Both the position numbers and the translations under genes were made by a program. This document shows, in pieces, positions 11,750 through 23,784 of a stretch of 64,000 nucleotides of DNA. The notes below the pieces were generated by a model that searched no databases, had not been told where the DNA came from, and worked only from the letters and a program-made list of their open reading frames with translations. This stretch comes from Tulasnella sp. 424 (lineage: Eukaryota > Basidiomycota > Agaricomycetes > Cantharellales > Tulasnellaceae): NCBI GenBank assembly GCA_019633425.1, contig WSUB01000011.1, positions 124,001-188,000 of the forward strand. The letters run 5' to 3'. The stretch's first letter is position 1, and every line of letters starts with the position of its first letter.

Positions 11750-14560
11750 GCACTTGTGAGGCTTCTAGCGGGGATAAATCTCGAGTAGACTAACTGGAAT
11801 AATCCTCACCTAAGCCTCTCTTTTGGGAACCTGGGCGATAGGATCGCCTCGGGTCCGAGTAGCAGCTGACGACGAGGTCGTCGTCGCTTTAAAATTGGCA
11901 GCCTTTTGCAAAGACCTAGTTGTAGGATCCGGACCAATGTTTCCTACGAGGCTGGCCGTAGCTAGGACGAGCACCGGCTGTTGGTCACCACGATGGATGG
12001 GGAGGATGGGCTCAGTGATAAATGCGGATAGAGATCGAGTTAGGCCTAAGCTGAGCCGCGAAGGAGGGTTGACTAGCCATCCACTATCAACTGTGAGAGC
12101 ACTTGATTGACTGTCGACTGGGGAGGGGACAAGGGCAATTGTCCTACGGTGTCGTCGCATGTACGGCGAGGGGCTGCCCAAAGGTAGTACCGTGATGAGA
12201 AGAGGGTGATAGGAAGGTAATGGGACGGAGAAATTCTAGGGATATGCCATTTTCACTTGCGTTCTTATAATTCGGCTAATATGTTGGGGTGGAACAAGGA
12301 TGTTTCCTCTGGTTGCAGTATCCTGATGCGGTGATGGATTGCAATTGCGAACCCCCCCTCCCCCGAAGTCACCCTGGGATACCCTGCATGTGTTCTCTCA
12401 TCCTGCCGCACGGCCGCATGCGCAGGCAGCAATTGGGAGGAGTACTCCGCCCGATCACAAATTCCCCGGGCTAGGTCTGTGGACCTAGCGGGCAACGGCT
12501 AAGTGCGGCAGGAGGTCGATTGAATTCTATGAGGAAAATGACCTCTCCTCCGGCCGGTATTTTATAATCCACCACTTTAGAACGCCTCCCCGACCACCGA
12601 GGCCAAGGCAGATTTGTTATTTTTGGCTTTGCCCCGGTGGTTGTGCGGCGTTCTAACGCGCTGCGTATGGCTGGAGTATTAGTCCCGGCGCGGTTAAGAA
12701 CTTATACTCTCAGCTCTCCATACCCTAATATTACAACCCCATCGGCAACACCCCGCCAGAGGCTGGTATGCAGGTCTGACGCGCGTTCTGAGAGACCGTG
12801 CGGATTTCGCACTGCCTTCGCTGGAGAATGTTTCTCAATAGACGATATTGGACGCTCAGTGAGCCGCAATCCGCTCGAGAAGCTCGGAAGTAGCCCGAGT
12901 TTTAAACATGTGCATGGAGGCTTGCCGAGGCACGAGAGTACGGTCAAGTCCCTATTTGTTACATGGGACCCCAGTTATGTCGTTCCGGTCCCCGCAGAAT
13001 GCCGCACAAGCAGTATTGCTTTGATAGATCCTTTCAATGATCGCGGCAGCATCCCGCCAAAGTCCTAATGGATGGGGCCTAGGGACTCAAACCCGCGCCA
13101 GGTGAAGACAAACCCCGTCTACGCCCCATTTTCTCGTCGAGCGCGATATTGAGTGTCTTTCATTCCACTTTGAAGAATTTCTGAAACATTCCGAGGCATA
13201 GCGACAGATGAAAGGAACAGAAATTTCGGCCAGAACGAACAAGCTCGGCGTTCCAAAGCGTTCACGTTAACGCGTGTGGCTGGAGTCCCACGGCTGGGAA
13301 CTTGCATGCCCTGATAAGCCCAAACCACCATAGAATGGATACATCAAGATCAAGCTCTCTGTCTTTGGCCGAATTTCAAGCCGTTATATATTCTGGCTTG
13401 TCCTGGAACAAAGTGTGTCAAACATTTTCATGCCTGCTAAGGGTTGCCCTAATGTAGCCTTCCGGATGGAGTCTCTCCGACTCGTCATTACGTTTGAGGT
13501 CACGGGCTTGAAGAGCCCGTACCGAAACCCTCCTTCCTATTGGAATAAGGAGATGTTTAACTATCCTCGAGCATCGCTAGACGCGGCGGGGATATCAGGT
13601 AAGTAGCGCCGTTTACCAGGCCAGTTCCCTTAGAATGGCAAACACTAAATGTATGCACCCGTTTCACCTGACGATAGATGTCCTGACCTTGTGTCCCGCC
13701 TCCCACCGATCCCTAATGTCACATTTTGTCTACTCTTCTGCGGAATTCCCTCACTCAGGATCAATACCTAAACAATCAACGACCAGGAAAGCATAGGGTC
13801 TGCTGATGTGTTACGGGAGATTAGTTCCAGTATCCAGGTAAAGTCTCTCGTATGTATCCGCATCATGCTTTCTCAGACGGCCTGACCTTCGCTTCGCGCT
13901 AGAGCGACCTCATCGTTTTGCCTTCCGATTTCTTCCCGCCGCCTAATCTCACCCTTTCATCGCTCCTTAACGCCCATCGAATGGGTGCAGACGGACCCAT
14001 TCTAACGTCCTTGCTGTACGAGCGAGGTGAACAAGTAAAGATGGTGCGTCCCGGTTGGAAATCGAGGTCATGCCTAAATTGGTGTTATTGTTTGCAGGGC
14101 CTGCACCACTATCGATAGGACCTGAGGAGAAAGTCGGACCTTGATCGGTGGAAGAATCTGGGGACGATGTCAATTTGCGAATGAGTATGCTTTGGAAAAT
14201 AGGTTGGACTATGACGCACTCCCGCTGCAAAGCCGGACCTTTTCCTCATACCACTAGGGCCCCATCAGTCCGCTTCACCACCCGGTTATCTAGAAGCTCA
14301 CGTATACGCTTTTAGGCGGACGGTTCTTGACTTACTTGTCGAACGAATTCATTTATCTGCTATTAAAGAAGAATTCGTTCCCTGGCTCTGTAGGACTCAG
14401 TATCGGATCGCCGCGAAGTGTAAATACAGGACAGTTCTTAAGCCTTTGGGAACTCTCAAGCCCGAGCATTAGAGCACTCGACAGTTCAGCCGGCGTAGTC
14501 GAACGAACTCCAGACGAGACGGTTTGAATCTTGTCATGCGCCAACCTGCAAATTTTCATG
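11750..14560. repeat. Segmental repeat block, right copy
   Basis: Matches 1-1730 in two segments (about 11755-12670 and 13860-14330) with roughly 1.2 kb of unmatched sequence between them (about 12670-13860). No gene was recognised. The unmatched part includes a tRNA-like remnant at 13073-13128. Confidence 0.6.
13073..13128 (-). other. tRNA-like remnant lacking an anticodon arm
   Basis: On the minus strand the 5' end TGGGGC can pair with the 3' end GCCCCA. A GAC/GTC stem with a 7-base loop sits in the D-arm position. The sequence GGGTTTGAGTCCC resembles a T-arm and B-box. The whole is only 56 bases and has no room for an anticodon stem-loop. It may be a decayed tRNA gene or the head of a tRNA-derived SINE. 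It is not a functional tRNA as it stands. Confidence 0.3.
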
Positions 14561-14594
14561 GTCCCTACTAGCAAGTATCAAAGCGTCTGACCCC

Positions 14595-15255
14595 AACGGA
14601 TGCCGCGACGACAGACATCCCAGACATCGTCAATCTCACACACCGCTCTGTAGAATACATCCACATCAACTATGGCCGATAAATCCCTTGCCTACTATCA
14701 AGCTTTGTAACTTCTTTGCGTCGGGGCGGCTAAGTTTTGGTGGACGAGGTGTGGAATCCCCAGACATCCATATCCAGGAGCTCTTCGGCCTTGAGTCTGT
14801 TATATTCATGATACAAACATCATAAGGATGATCAAAAGTATTCTCCAGCCCGCTTCTAGTAGAGACGATGGAGTTGCAACTTGCCAGCCCCTACCTCACC
14901 ATCTACTGCATAGTCCCTGGAATCGTAACCTCTCCCCGTGTGCAGAGAGCGGTGGAGAAACATTGCCAGCGGTTTATTGGAGAGGAAGAGGGCCTACCAC
15001 CGTCCTTTGGGGTCGTCATGTTCTTTCTCGATACGAGGCCTCGTTCAGTCTCGTGGGTCTCCGAACGGATAATCTTGGTGGATCGTTGGTTTTGCCTCCC
15101 AGTTCCAACTTCGTGCCAAAATCTGGGCACTCCAGAGTTTGATTGGTTGCTTCATAGCTGCCGTCGAAGATAGTTCTCTCTGGGAGATGGACCCCAATTC
15201 CAAAAGATGAATGGGACAAGAGTAAGCCGACAGTCTACTAGTGAAGCCATTGACA
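14595..15255 (+). pseudogene. F-box-like relic, copy C
   Basis: Matches the second half of copy B from the region reading DIPDIVNLI onward. DNA near 14600-14690 matches 7550-7620, then 14828-15240 matches 7780-8190. The frame is broken: VMFFLDTRPRS and DRWFCLPVP are in a different frame from the preceding part near MIKSILQPAS, and stops follow SCRRR. The F-box half is absent. Not expressed as a full protein. Confidence 0.8.
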
Positions 15256-15264
15256 TGCCGTTTA

Positions 15265-15612
15265 ATTCTTGTTGCGCTACGGTCCTGACATATCTGCCTC
15301 TCTTTCAGAAACTGTGCTCAGATGAGTCAGATCTTCAGAAGGCCACCACTGAACCTTAATTCCAGCATCCGGCCGAGGATAGGTCTCGTTAACGAACGAC
15401 TTGCGCATCGTTGACACAGGCCCTCGAAATCCATCGTGGACTGTGCACCTCTCGAAATTCCTTCGCAGCTTAGGACTAACCAGCAGAAAGGACGTTAGTC
15501 TGAAGAGGGAGCGTGGGATTCCTTGTTCGTGTTTGTTTGCTGTGAGTGTATATTTTAGCGCCACAGTCTCCCATCCACCAACCTCCAAAGCTAATTGTGC
15601 CTAGCTAACCGA
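15265..15612. repeat. F-box unit 5' flank, copy D
   Basis: Close match to 2100-2440. It directly follows the copy C relic and leads into the intact copy at 15613. Confidence 0.65.
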
Positions 15613-16693
15613 ATGTCTACGTGTCTTAATCAATCAGAAGCTACTTATCGTACTACGTATGATGCCATTATTCTTTCCTTAACCGCCGCCCGACTAACGC
15701 ATCTGGGGTTTCAGTGGTTCCCTTGCACGCACCGTGGTCACCAACCAACTGATCCCCTGCCCTGGCGTTCCTCGACGACCATTGCCTCCTGAAATCTTAC
15801 TCGCAATTGTCGAGGAGCTGTGCAGGTCGCCGAACTCCCTTAGCTTTATGCGAGAGAATAAGGTCACTTCGACTCTTGCAGCTTTGGCGCTGGTCAGCCG
15901 AACGGCCAACTCCATTGCGACTCCCGACCTCTACCAACGCGTCCAGCTCGTTGAAGTCAATGAACACGTCCGGTTCCGTCGTACACTATCGCAATCCCCT
16001 CGACGGATGTATCTTGCCTCATTGGTCAAGTCATTCTTCGCGGCCGTCCCGTTTGACCTAGTATGGGGACTAGTCGAGGATAACATCGCTCTCGTCAGGC
16101 CTTCGGTCGAGGTTCTTCATGTCCAAAAGTGGTCATGCGCTAAAGGGCGCTCAGCAAACCCGCCGCGTGACCTTACCTCCTTTCCCAAATTGCGGACGCT
16201 GAGCGTTGAGGGCCCATCCATACCGATACCGCCTCTCCAGCAAGTTTCTCAAAAGCTGGAACGGCTACTTTTGGATGAATATAGTGCAGAGAGCGTGGTG
16301 GAAAGCCTTGTCGAGGAATCGCGAAAAGGCGTTACCAGAAGGAAACTCACGATCTACGTATACTGCGTAGGCGTTGAGAACCATTCGTCCATCTTAGGTC
16401 TGTGGCACTTGATTCGAACATTCGGTGAAAACCCTACGAGCAGGCGTAGAAGGCTACCATCAGTTCGGATAGTCCATATTTTGTACGCGCAGGCTTGCAA
16501 AGTAGCACACCGGTGGATCAGCGGGAGGGGCCCTATGGACGATCAGTGCTATTGCCTGCCGGTACCGAGTACCAGAGACGCTCACAATTGGCTACGTGGG
16601 CGCATCGGAGACGGATCACTGTGGGATTTGGATGTTATTGCAATGGATACCTGGGCATATTCCGTGAAGGAACGTTGTCCACATGGTTTTTAA
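15613..16693 (+). CDS. F-box-like protein, copy D
   Basis: Exons 15613-15656 and 15715-16693, offset by exactly 13170 bases from copy A in start, splice sites and stop, giving 340 residues. The F-box-like motif RRPLPPEILLAIVEEL is followed by ALALVSRTANSIATPDLYQR. It differs from copy A by scattered substitutions, more in the C-terminal third, consistent with coding sequence under mixed constraint. The expected role is as a substrate adaptor in an SCF ubiquitin ligase; the target is unknown. It converges on the membrane-family gene at 16824. The duplication that made copy A also carried over the tail of that neighbour. Confidence 0.8.
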
Positions 16694-16823
16694 GATGGCT
16701 CCTTAGATTCCTTCGAATTTAACACGCCCGTTATTTCAGGGAGACAACGTGTTTGCATTTAGATAGTGTACATGTAAATAATGCGCGCAATTCCATAAGA
16801 CCGTTTGCGATCAAGCCCATAGC

Positions 16824-17561
16824 TCACACCAAATCGCTTTGTATCACGCTTGGAGCATGGTACACTCCAAACTCCAGTTCCGGAAGAAGTGAAATATCCG
16901 CCATCGAGTCGTAACCTGGCGACTGAGGCATAGCAATAAAAACAGTGGCGACGAGTTCAGACTTTGTGTATTTCGGGGGAGGGTCTTCCTTTCGGACGCT
17001 CTCCATCAGCGCTTTGTCCATCCGCTCTACTGAAAATAGTTCCAGGAAAGACGCGGAGTAGTTTTTGAATGGGTTCTGTTTCTCTTCGGCTTTACGTGGA
17101 ATAGGCTGAGAAAGGATTTGCGATAAAGCCAGAGGCTGAAAGTCGTAAACAAGGTGAGGAACGGGATATCATCGGCGAATTGGCCATGGTTTGGCACGTA
17201 CACGCAACTCCTTCCACTGAAGGGAGGATTGATCTATATCGTACCCGTCTTCGGAAGAGACAACCCACGCTTTGTGCAACTGTGGTTTCGGCCCCAACTC
17301 CTCCAAGTCTCTTTTCGCAGAACGTCGCGAGTCTGGCTGTGGCAAGCCCAAAGCACGTCTCCGCCTTCGGACCATGCGTATTCGTATCACTGCACACGCT
17401 ATCAAAAGAGCAATGACAACGAATACTGCAATTCCGGCAGTAAAGAATGCATGGCCCGATTGGTTGTCGCTGCCGAAGTCTTGAGCATGTACCGTCCATG
17501 GATCGGGTTCTGGCGAGGTCGAGGGTGAGGCCTCGGATGACGGCACGGTGGATGAAGACAT
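16824..17561 (-). CDS. Single-pass membrane protein, AMP/FGV family, member G1
   Basis: Minus-strand exons 17561-17202 and 17135-16824 with a 66-nt intron (GTACGT donor), giving 223 residues from the ATG at 17561. Order of parts: Ser/Thr/Pro-rich N-terminus; membrane segment near AFFTAGIAVFVVIALLIACA; a basic stop-transfer patch RMVRRRRRALGLP; a cytoplasmic linker ending SSLQWKELR at the intron; then FSVERMDKALM, KSELVATVFIAMPQ and LPELEFGVY. I do not know a function for this family. The layout suggests a type I plasma or vacuolar membrane protein with a short outside and conserved cytoplasmic tail. A 5' leader exon like that of G2-G4 was not found, so the start may lie further upstream. Confidence 0.7.
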
Positions 17562-18242
17562 CAATACTGATGCGTCGATGGGAGGTGGGTCGGCGTTGAA
17601 TGTTTGTCCGCTTCTTACTTAAGTGAGCAGTAGTGGGGAATGCTTCCACTGGGGATGGAAGTTCAAACGGGCGAGGTCGAGGGAGCCCACGCTCGACTGT
17701 ACTCTGGTGAAATATCCGTCAGCTGGTTTTATTCTCAGAAAAGCGCAGCGACTGCAGTGCCGGGGGCCGAGTGCTGTGGCATAATTGGTTGCTAATTGAT
17801 TGGTGAGAACGACAGCTAGGGGGCTGCGGGAATTCCGCTTCATTGCCGGAGCTAATTTCCAAATTGGGAAAATGAAGGCCGGTGGTAGTAATCGATATCG
17901 ACGGTCTGCAGGTAAACCCATCCATGATAAAGACAGGCAAGTGAATGGTATACATATAACAACCCATACATGCAGCATAACCCGATTTGTAGGTACAATT
18001 CGCAAACCCTTTGAACGTGAAGGACGCTCCTGCGCACGATGTACGCAACGAGAAACGTGAAGAAACCAGCTCCATCCCCGAGAGAGGGCATATATCGGTG
18101 AATTTCCATGCGACATGGGTGGTAGCGCGGGCCAGCAGGCGAGGAGATGGGACACGCATACAACGTGGACGGACACCTGGATGAAAAAAGAATGCCGCTT
18201 GTAAGGCCCAAACCCCACCGAGGGGTCTGAGAATTATATATA
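17562..18242. repeat. Array spacer, copy 1
   Basis: About 18 to 31 percent-looking divergence by eye from the spacers at roughly 19700-20240 and 21960-22320; all three follow the stop codons of array members. They share blocks such as the one around 17880-18060 and 19890-20050. Several open frames run through them in all three copies, but none conserves a protein, so they are read as 3' UTR or spacer. Confidence 0.5.
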
Positions 18243-19098
18243 TCAGAGACGATGGAACTCACCTTCGTAAACCCCCAACTCCAGCTCAGTCAAACCTCCA
18301 TTCTCCGCCGTCAAGCCTCGTCGAAGCTGTGGCATGGTGATCATCACAGAAGTGACGAGTTCTGATTTGGTATACTCCCGTGGGCGATCCTTGGCTGCGG
18401 CTTTCAGAAGCACCTTGTCCATCCTCTCGACCGAAACGAGCTCCATGAACGAGGTGAGGTAGTTCTTGAATGAATCCCTCATCTCTTCAGCCTTCGGCTG
18501 AGCTGGCAGAGATAGCACGCGAGTTGAAGATAAAGCCTGATGGCATTGAGAATGGGGGATAAGCCAGCGATCGACCTCACGCTCATTGAGATCTTAAGTT
18601 GGCCAACGGTAGGACGCACCCGCATTTGATCCCACCGGAGCTGCTCACCCCCTGCACCTTCCCTGAAGACCAGGCAAACATCGTAAATCGCCGGTTTATC
18701 CTCCAAATCATCCGTATCCTCTTCTCTTCGACTTCGTGCCTCGACAGGCGGCAAGCCGAGTGCGATCCTTCGCCTACGGACCAGACGTATCCTCCACACA
18801 GCGCACGCTGCAAGAAGAACCAGAGCTCCAACTACGGCACCGCACGCAATAAAGGCAGAATGATCACCGGGCATGATTTGGTCGGGTCTTGGCCCGGCCT
18901 CCGAGTCGCCAGGGTTCGAGTCGATTTGACGTGTTGATAGTGCCATCGAGGAGGGAGATGATGTCAAGCTTGACGATGTTATCAGTGAAAATGTCTTCGC
19001 TGAGCTAGAGGCACAGAGTAAGCCTTACCAGTGCTCGTCGATGCAATGAAGTCAGGACTCACAACAGATGATGAAAGGTAAACGAACCTATCGAACAT
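18243..19098 (-). CDS. Single-pass membrane protein, AMP/FGV family, member G2
   Basis: Minus-strand exons 19098-19063, 18994-18620 and 18536-18243, giving 234 residues. The first exon is only 12 codons (MFDRFVYLSSSV) and is joined by a 68-nt intron to TFSLITSSS. If it is noncoding, translation would begin at the ATG 18946 (206 residues). Membrane segment near FIACGAVVGALVLLAACAVW, basic patch RIRLVRRRRIALGLPP, conserved KPAIYDVCLVF before the second intron, then VSVERMDKVLLKA, KSELVTSVMITMPQ and LTELELGVYE. The second intron lies at the same place as in G1, G3 and G4. Function unknown; see the family finding. Confidence 0.75.
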
Positions 19099-19120
19099 CT
19101 CTGACAGCGAGATATGCCTT

Positions 19121-19130
19121 GCTTTATATA
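19121..19130 (-). promoter_or_regulatory. TATA box of G2
   Basis: Minus-strand TATATAAAGC, 23 nt upstream of the short-exon ATG at 19098. The same element at the same distance precedes G3 and G4. With TATA so close, transcription should start near or just after that ATG, which weakens the case for it as the initiator. Confidence 0.6.
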
Positions 19131-20244
19131 CGTCCATGAGATCCTCCACTATTGGGTATCTTGATTATAAAGCATGCGAGCTCTTAGCTGAATAACGGTG
19201 CTGAAAGTCCGTGGTCACCAACGTTTTAAGGGTTAAGGACTGCCCTCTCAGGTTTCCACGGTCGGTACCTGAAAGGGGGGTGTATTTTTGCTCGTATCAC
19301 CCTCCACCCATGGGTACCTTGCTTATAAAGCGTCCAAGCTCTTAGGTTTGAGAAAGGTGTTGGAGGTCGAGGTCACTTCCTTTCGGGACTCGATCGGTGA
19401 CTCTTATCCAGTTGAACTAATTTTAGGCATCGAGCCGGCTTCGATGATCGGGACCGCCCAAAGCCTCTGACTGTCCCTCTTCACCAGCTGGTTCCATGAC
19501 GTTTCCACGGAGATAAAGGGTTCGAGAAGCCCTTTGGCTCCGCGCGCGCGTGGCCGAGAGTGAACATAAACGAGGGCCCCCAAATTCCACCATCTGCACT
19601 TCGACTGAGCCCGGAATTCCGTCACAAAAAGCAAAGCCTGAAGGAGAAGGTACCAACTGTCGCTAGAGCATATATAAGGGATGTCCGCTAAGTACGCGTA
19701 TACGGAATACTGGTACCTGCGGATCCATGGGTGGACTTCGGTGAATACTTGACAGCTGGTGTCATTCTCAGTGATTGCAGCGCAAGAGGGCCACTATAAT
19801 ATAGTAAACTAATAATTAACAGACGAGAGCAATTGCAGGGCCGTTGCGGGAATCCCGCCCGATTGCCAAGTTGGGAAAATGATGACCGGCGGTAAACAAA
19901 ATTGACCGTCTGCAGGTAAACGTACCCACGATAAAGGCAGGCAAATGAATGTGATACATACAATGACCATACATACAGCATAACATAAATAGTAGGTACA
20001 ATTCGCAAAACCCCTGGAGGTGCAAGATGTTTCTGCGCATAATGCAGGCAGCAAGAAACGAGCGGAGACTCTCTCGCTCTTTCAGAGAGGGCGTACGTCG
20101 GTACATCGCCATGCGACGTTGGTGGTGGCGCGGACCGGCAGGCCAAGGGACTGGGATATGCATAAAATATACATGGGAACCTAGATGAGAACAATGCTGC
20201 TTGTAAGGCCCAAACCCCGCCGAGGGGTTTGGGAATTATATCTA

Positions 20245-21096
20245 TTAGAGGCGATGCGACTCACCTTCGTAAACCCCCAACTCCAGCTCAGCCAAACCCC
20301 TGCTCGCCGCCGTCAAGCCTCGCCGAGGCTGCGGCATGGTGATCACGACAGAAGTGAAGATTTCTGCTCTTGCATACTCCGGTAGATGATCCTTGGCTGC
20401 GGGTCTGAGAAGTGCCTTGTCCATCCGCTCGACCGAAACGAGTTTCAAGAACGAAGTGAAGTAGTTGTTGAATGGATCGTCCATATCTTCAGCCCTTGGA
20501 GGAGCTGGCACAGACAACACGCGAGTTGACGATAAAGCCTGATGTATCGAGAACGAGGGATAAGCCACGATTGACTTCATGCTCATCGAGTATGTGAAGT
20601 TGCCCAGGCGAAGCACGCACCTGCATTTGATCCCACCGGAGCTGCTCACCCTCCACACCTTCCCCAAAGACCAAGCAAACATCGTAAATTGCTGGTTTAT
20701 CTTTCAAGTCATCCGTATCCTTTTCTCGTGGCCTTTGCACCTCGACAGGCGGCAAGCCCAGTGCGATACTTCGCCTCCGGGCTAGACGTATCCTCCACAT
20801 AGCACACGCTGCCAGAATAACTATACTTCCAACCGCGGCACCGCACGCAACAAAGACAAAATGACCACCGGACATGTTTAGGTCAGGTCCTGGTCCAGAC
20901 GTGCCAGGGTTCGGCGCGATTTGGGGCGTTGGTGGTGCCATCGAGGAGGGATGCGGTGTTAGACTTGACGACAACGACTTTAGTGAAAATGTCTTCACTG
21001 AGCCAGAGTCACCGAGTCAGCATGGCCAATGCTTGTTGTTGCTGTGAAGCCAGGACTCACCGCAGATGACGAGAGGTATGCGAACCTATCGAACAT
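20245..21096 (-). CDS. Single-pass membrane protein, AMP/FGV family, member G3
   Basis: Minus-strand exons 21096-21061, 20992-20621 and 20538-20245, giving 233 residues; starting at the ATG 20941 instead would give 204. The short first exon reads MFDRFAYLSSSA and splices (68-nt intron, GTGAGT donor, AAG end) to TFSLKSLSSS. Membrane segment near FVACGAAVGSIVILAACAMW, basic patch RIRLARRRSIALGLPP, KPAIYDVCLVFGEG, then VSVERMDKALL, IFTSVVITMPQ and LAELELGVYE. Very close to G2 across exons, introns and promoter, so the two arose by recent tandem duplication. A GTGAGT just after the last conserved codon could act as a further donor, but the reading stops naturally at 20245. Confidence 0.75.
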
Positions 21097-21118
21097 CGCT
21101 GACAGCGAGATGTTTCTG

Positions 21119-21127
21119 GCTTATATA
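21119..21127 (-). promoter_or_regulatory. TATA box of G3
   Basis: Minus-strand TATATAAGC, 23 nt upstream of the ATG at 21096, at the same position as in G2 and G4. Confidence 0.6.
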
Positions 21128-22368
21128 TGTCCAATGATTGTCCATGAAACCCCACTACTAATTAATTTTGATTATAAAGCATGCGAGTTCTTAGGCTGGA
21201 TAACGGTGCTGAAAAGCCGAGTTTTGACGTTCAATCCCTGCGTTATCAGGCTGAAATGAACGGGACCTGAAAGGCTGTATGTTTTTGCTCGCCCCATGTG
21301 TTGAGCCCTCCACTCATGGGCGTCTTGATTGTGGGGTGTGCGATCTCTGAGGCTTGACCACCGGTGGAGGTGGAGGTCACTTCCTTTTCGAGAATCGATC
21401 GGTGACTCTCCTCCACTTGAACTGATTTTTATTCGCAGAGCCGGCTCCGATGTTCGGAGCCGCGCAGAGCCCAGAACATCGAGCCTCACCATGTGTTTCC
21501 ACGGAGGAAAGGGGTTTGAGGCTCCGCGTGCGTGGTCGAGACTGTTGAGGATACATAGTCCATCCCCGGCTCGAATTCCAAGTGTAATTTTTTTTGAGCC
21601 CCGTATTGCATCATATCCACTATAGCGCCGTGAATACCAGTCATAGCTAGGCCCGCTACTTTAGAGCGCAAGTGAGACGAAGCCAAACATTCAAGGACAT
21701 GTATCCGATCCCTTTTTGCTGCTGTGACAAGCGTTTACAATCGATAATCATGCATCCAGTGGGAAGCATGAGATATTGAGATAGCCATCAGCTGTACGGC
21801 TAGTGTGACATCCACAACCAAGCATCGTGCTAGCAAAATTTGTCACCAAGGAGCTCACCACGCCTGACCGGATTAAGAAACCTGCCGTCGAACGTCGCCG
21901 AGAATGTGGTACAGGTCACGTGACGAGCTCAGAGGGAAAATTCGAGCTCCCAACCCCCTCAAAGAGACCCACTACTAAAGTGGCTGGAGTAAAAGCCAGA
22001 GCCTAAGGTAAACCAAATGAAGGCTCGTTTAGAATAGAAATACGGGATGTCCAATGAGAACGCAATAGCTGTTTGTGAATCCATGAGTGCAGTTCGGGTA
22101 AATACTTGCCAGCTGGTCTTATTCTCAGAGGGGCACGGTGACTGCAGCACAAGAAGCCCGGCCCTGCAGCACAGCAATACCAAGTGCGAGCCAAGCCATT
22201 GCGGGAATTCTGCATCGTCGCCAAGAACCGGAGTTAACTGCCACTTTGGGAAACTTGACCGGCGGCCAACATGATTGACCTTCTGGCAAATACACCAACG
22301 ATCAAGATAAACAAGTGAATGTTATACAGCTAACTTATCATACAAATAACATACCCCAATCATACCCC

Positions 22369-23210
22369 TCATAAAGATTCCTTTGGCCACGGACCTTCGT
22401 AAATCCCAAACTCCAGTTCCGGCAAATGCCAGCTCTCCGTCGTCGAGTCTCCTCGAGGCCGAGGCATGGAAATCAGCACGGAGGTAACAAGTTCCGAGTT
22501 TGCATACTCTGGCGGTGGGCGATCCTTGGGTTGGGTTTCCAATAAAGCCCTGTCCATCCGCTCGACCGAAACGAGTTCCAAGATCGAGGTGAGGTAGTTT
22601 TTGAAGGGGTTGTGCCTCTCCTCGTGGTTCTGTGGGATGGGAAAAGAGAAGACGCGAGCTGAACACAGAGCCTAGTTGCAGTGGTAAACGAAGATTATCA
22701 GTTAGAAACTGGTTGATAACGTCGACCAGCATGTCTATACAGACCTGCATTTGATCCCACTGCTTCATCTGATGCTCCATATCCACCCCAAAGTCCGTCC
22801 AAGAATCGTAAAGCACCGGCTTATACTTCGAAATATCTTGGTCCTCTTCCTTCGACCGTCGCATCGCGACAGGCGGCAAACCCAGAATTGCCCTCCGCCT
22901 CCGGACCAAGCGTGCCCTCCACACGGCACACACCGTAAGAAAAACCATAGTTGCAGCCACCGCGCCCCCAGCGATAAAGAAGTCACTGCCGTCAGACAAG
23001 TTCTGGGAGTCCCCGGCGGCAAACTGGCTTGGGTTTGGGGGGTCGATTGGAGGGGTCGGCGATGGCGTCGAGAATGGCAGTGGAGTTGAGGACGACATTA
23101 GTGAAAATGTCTTTTGCTTAAACGGAGCAAGCTCAGTCAATAGTTCTCTGAAAGGTTAGGATCCGACTCACCTGGAGTACTGACAGAGTCAAAGCGACCA
23201 AAGCGAACAT
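22369..23210 (-). CDS. Single-pass membrane protein, AMP/FGV family, member G4
   Basis: Minus-strand exons 23210-23172, 23110-22745 and 22671-22369, giving 235 residues; starting at the ATG 23098 would give 218. The short first exon reads MFALVALTLSVLQ, hydrophobic enough to act as part of a signal peptide. Next comes a Ser/Thr/Pro-rich stretch, then a membrane segment near residues 57-78 (FFIAGGAVAATMVFLTVCAVW), basic patch RLVRRRRAILGLPP and the intron after QWDQMQ. The tail carries VSVERMDRALLET, NSELVTSVLISMP and LPELEFGIYE. The most diverged of the four array members. Its promoter faces away from the Ca2+/H+ antiporter's 3' end. Confidence 0.75.
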
Positions 23211-23233
23211 TTCCAGCGACGGAGCAGCCCTTC

Positions 23234-23242
23234 GCTTATATA
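23234..23242 (-). promoter_or_regulatory. TATA box of G4
   Basis: Minus-strand TATATAAGC, 24 nt upstream of the ATG at 23210, matching the positions in G2 and G3. Confidence 0.6.
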
Positions 23243-23784
23243 CATACGTCACACCCCCTCTACCCTCGGGTATCTACGATGATAACATGCCTCGAGTTTG
23301 AAAAGGTGACTGACGATCGAGGGTTGGTGCACAGTTAATTAGCCTTGTCTCATCTGGCTGAATTCCCGCAAAGGAACCTTATCAGGCAGTTTGATCGTTT
23401 AGCCGGCTAACATGCTCTCGGCACAGAGAGCACCGGACCATCGAACCCCATCAGCTGACCCCTTGCAAATCCGGTGGAAGGTAACAACACCGGCCCCGCA
23501 CGCGTGGCCGAGAAGCTCGATGGTCTGCGAACTTTTGTCTCGGACTCGGATAATCATGCCCCACGTGTAATTTAACCGAGGGAACGATCCCATTACAAAA
23601 CGGCAAAGCGGCAAAGCAGGAACCTAAGAGGAAAAATGAAGGAAGAGTACAGTTAACACCAGTAAGGAATGTCCGATACGTACGCAATAGGCACGATATA
23701 TATATCCCAGGAAAAAAAGAGGTTTCTGCACTCTACAATCAGCCAATACCCTTGATAGAAAAAAAGAAAGTGTCCATCGATCGG
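23243..23784. other. Intergenic, G4 to Ca2+/H+ antiporter
   Basis: Partly similar to the upstream spacers of G2 and G3 (for example the stretch near 23440-23600 and 19420-19640). No gene was recognised. Confidence 0.45.

Noticed and set aside
17092..18262. Overlapping minus-strand frames in the array spacer
   Set aside because: Present in part in all spacers but with unrelated peptides and early stops; more likely 3' UTR or spacer.
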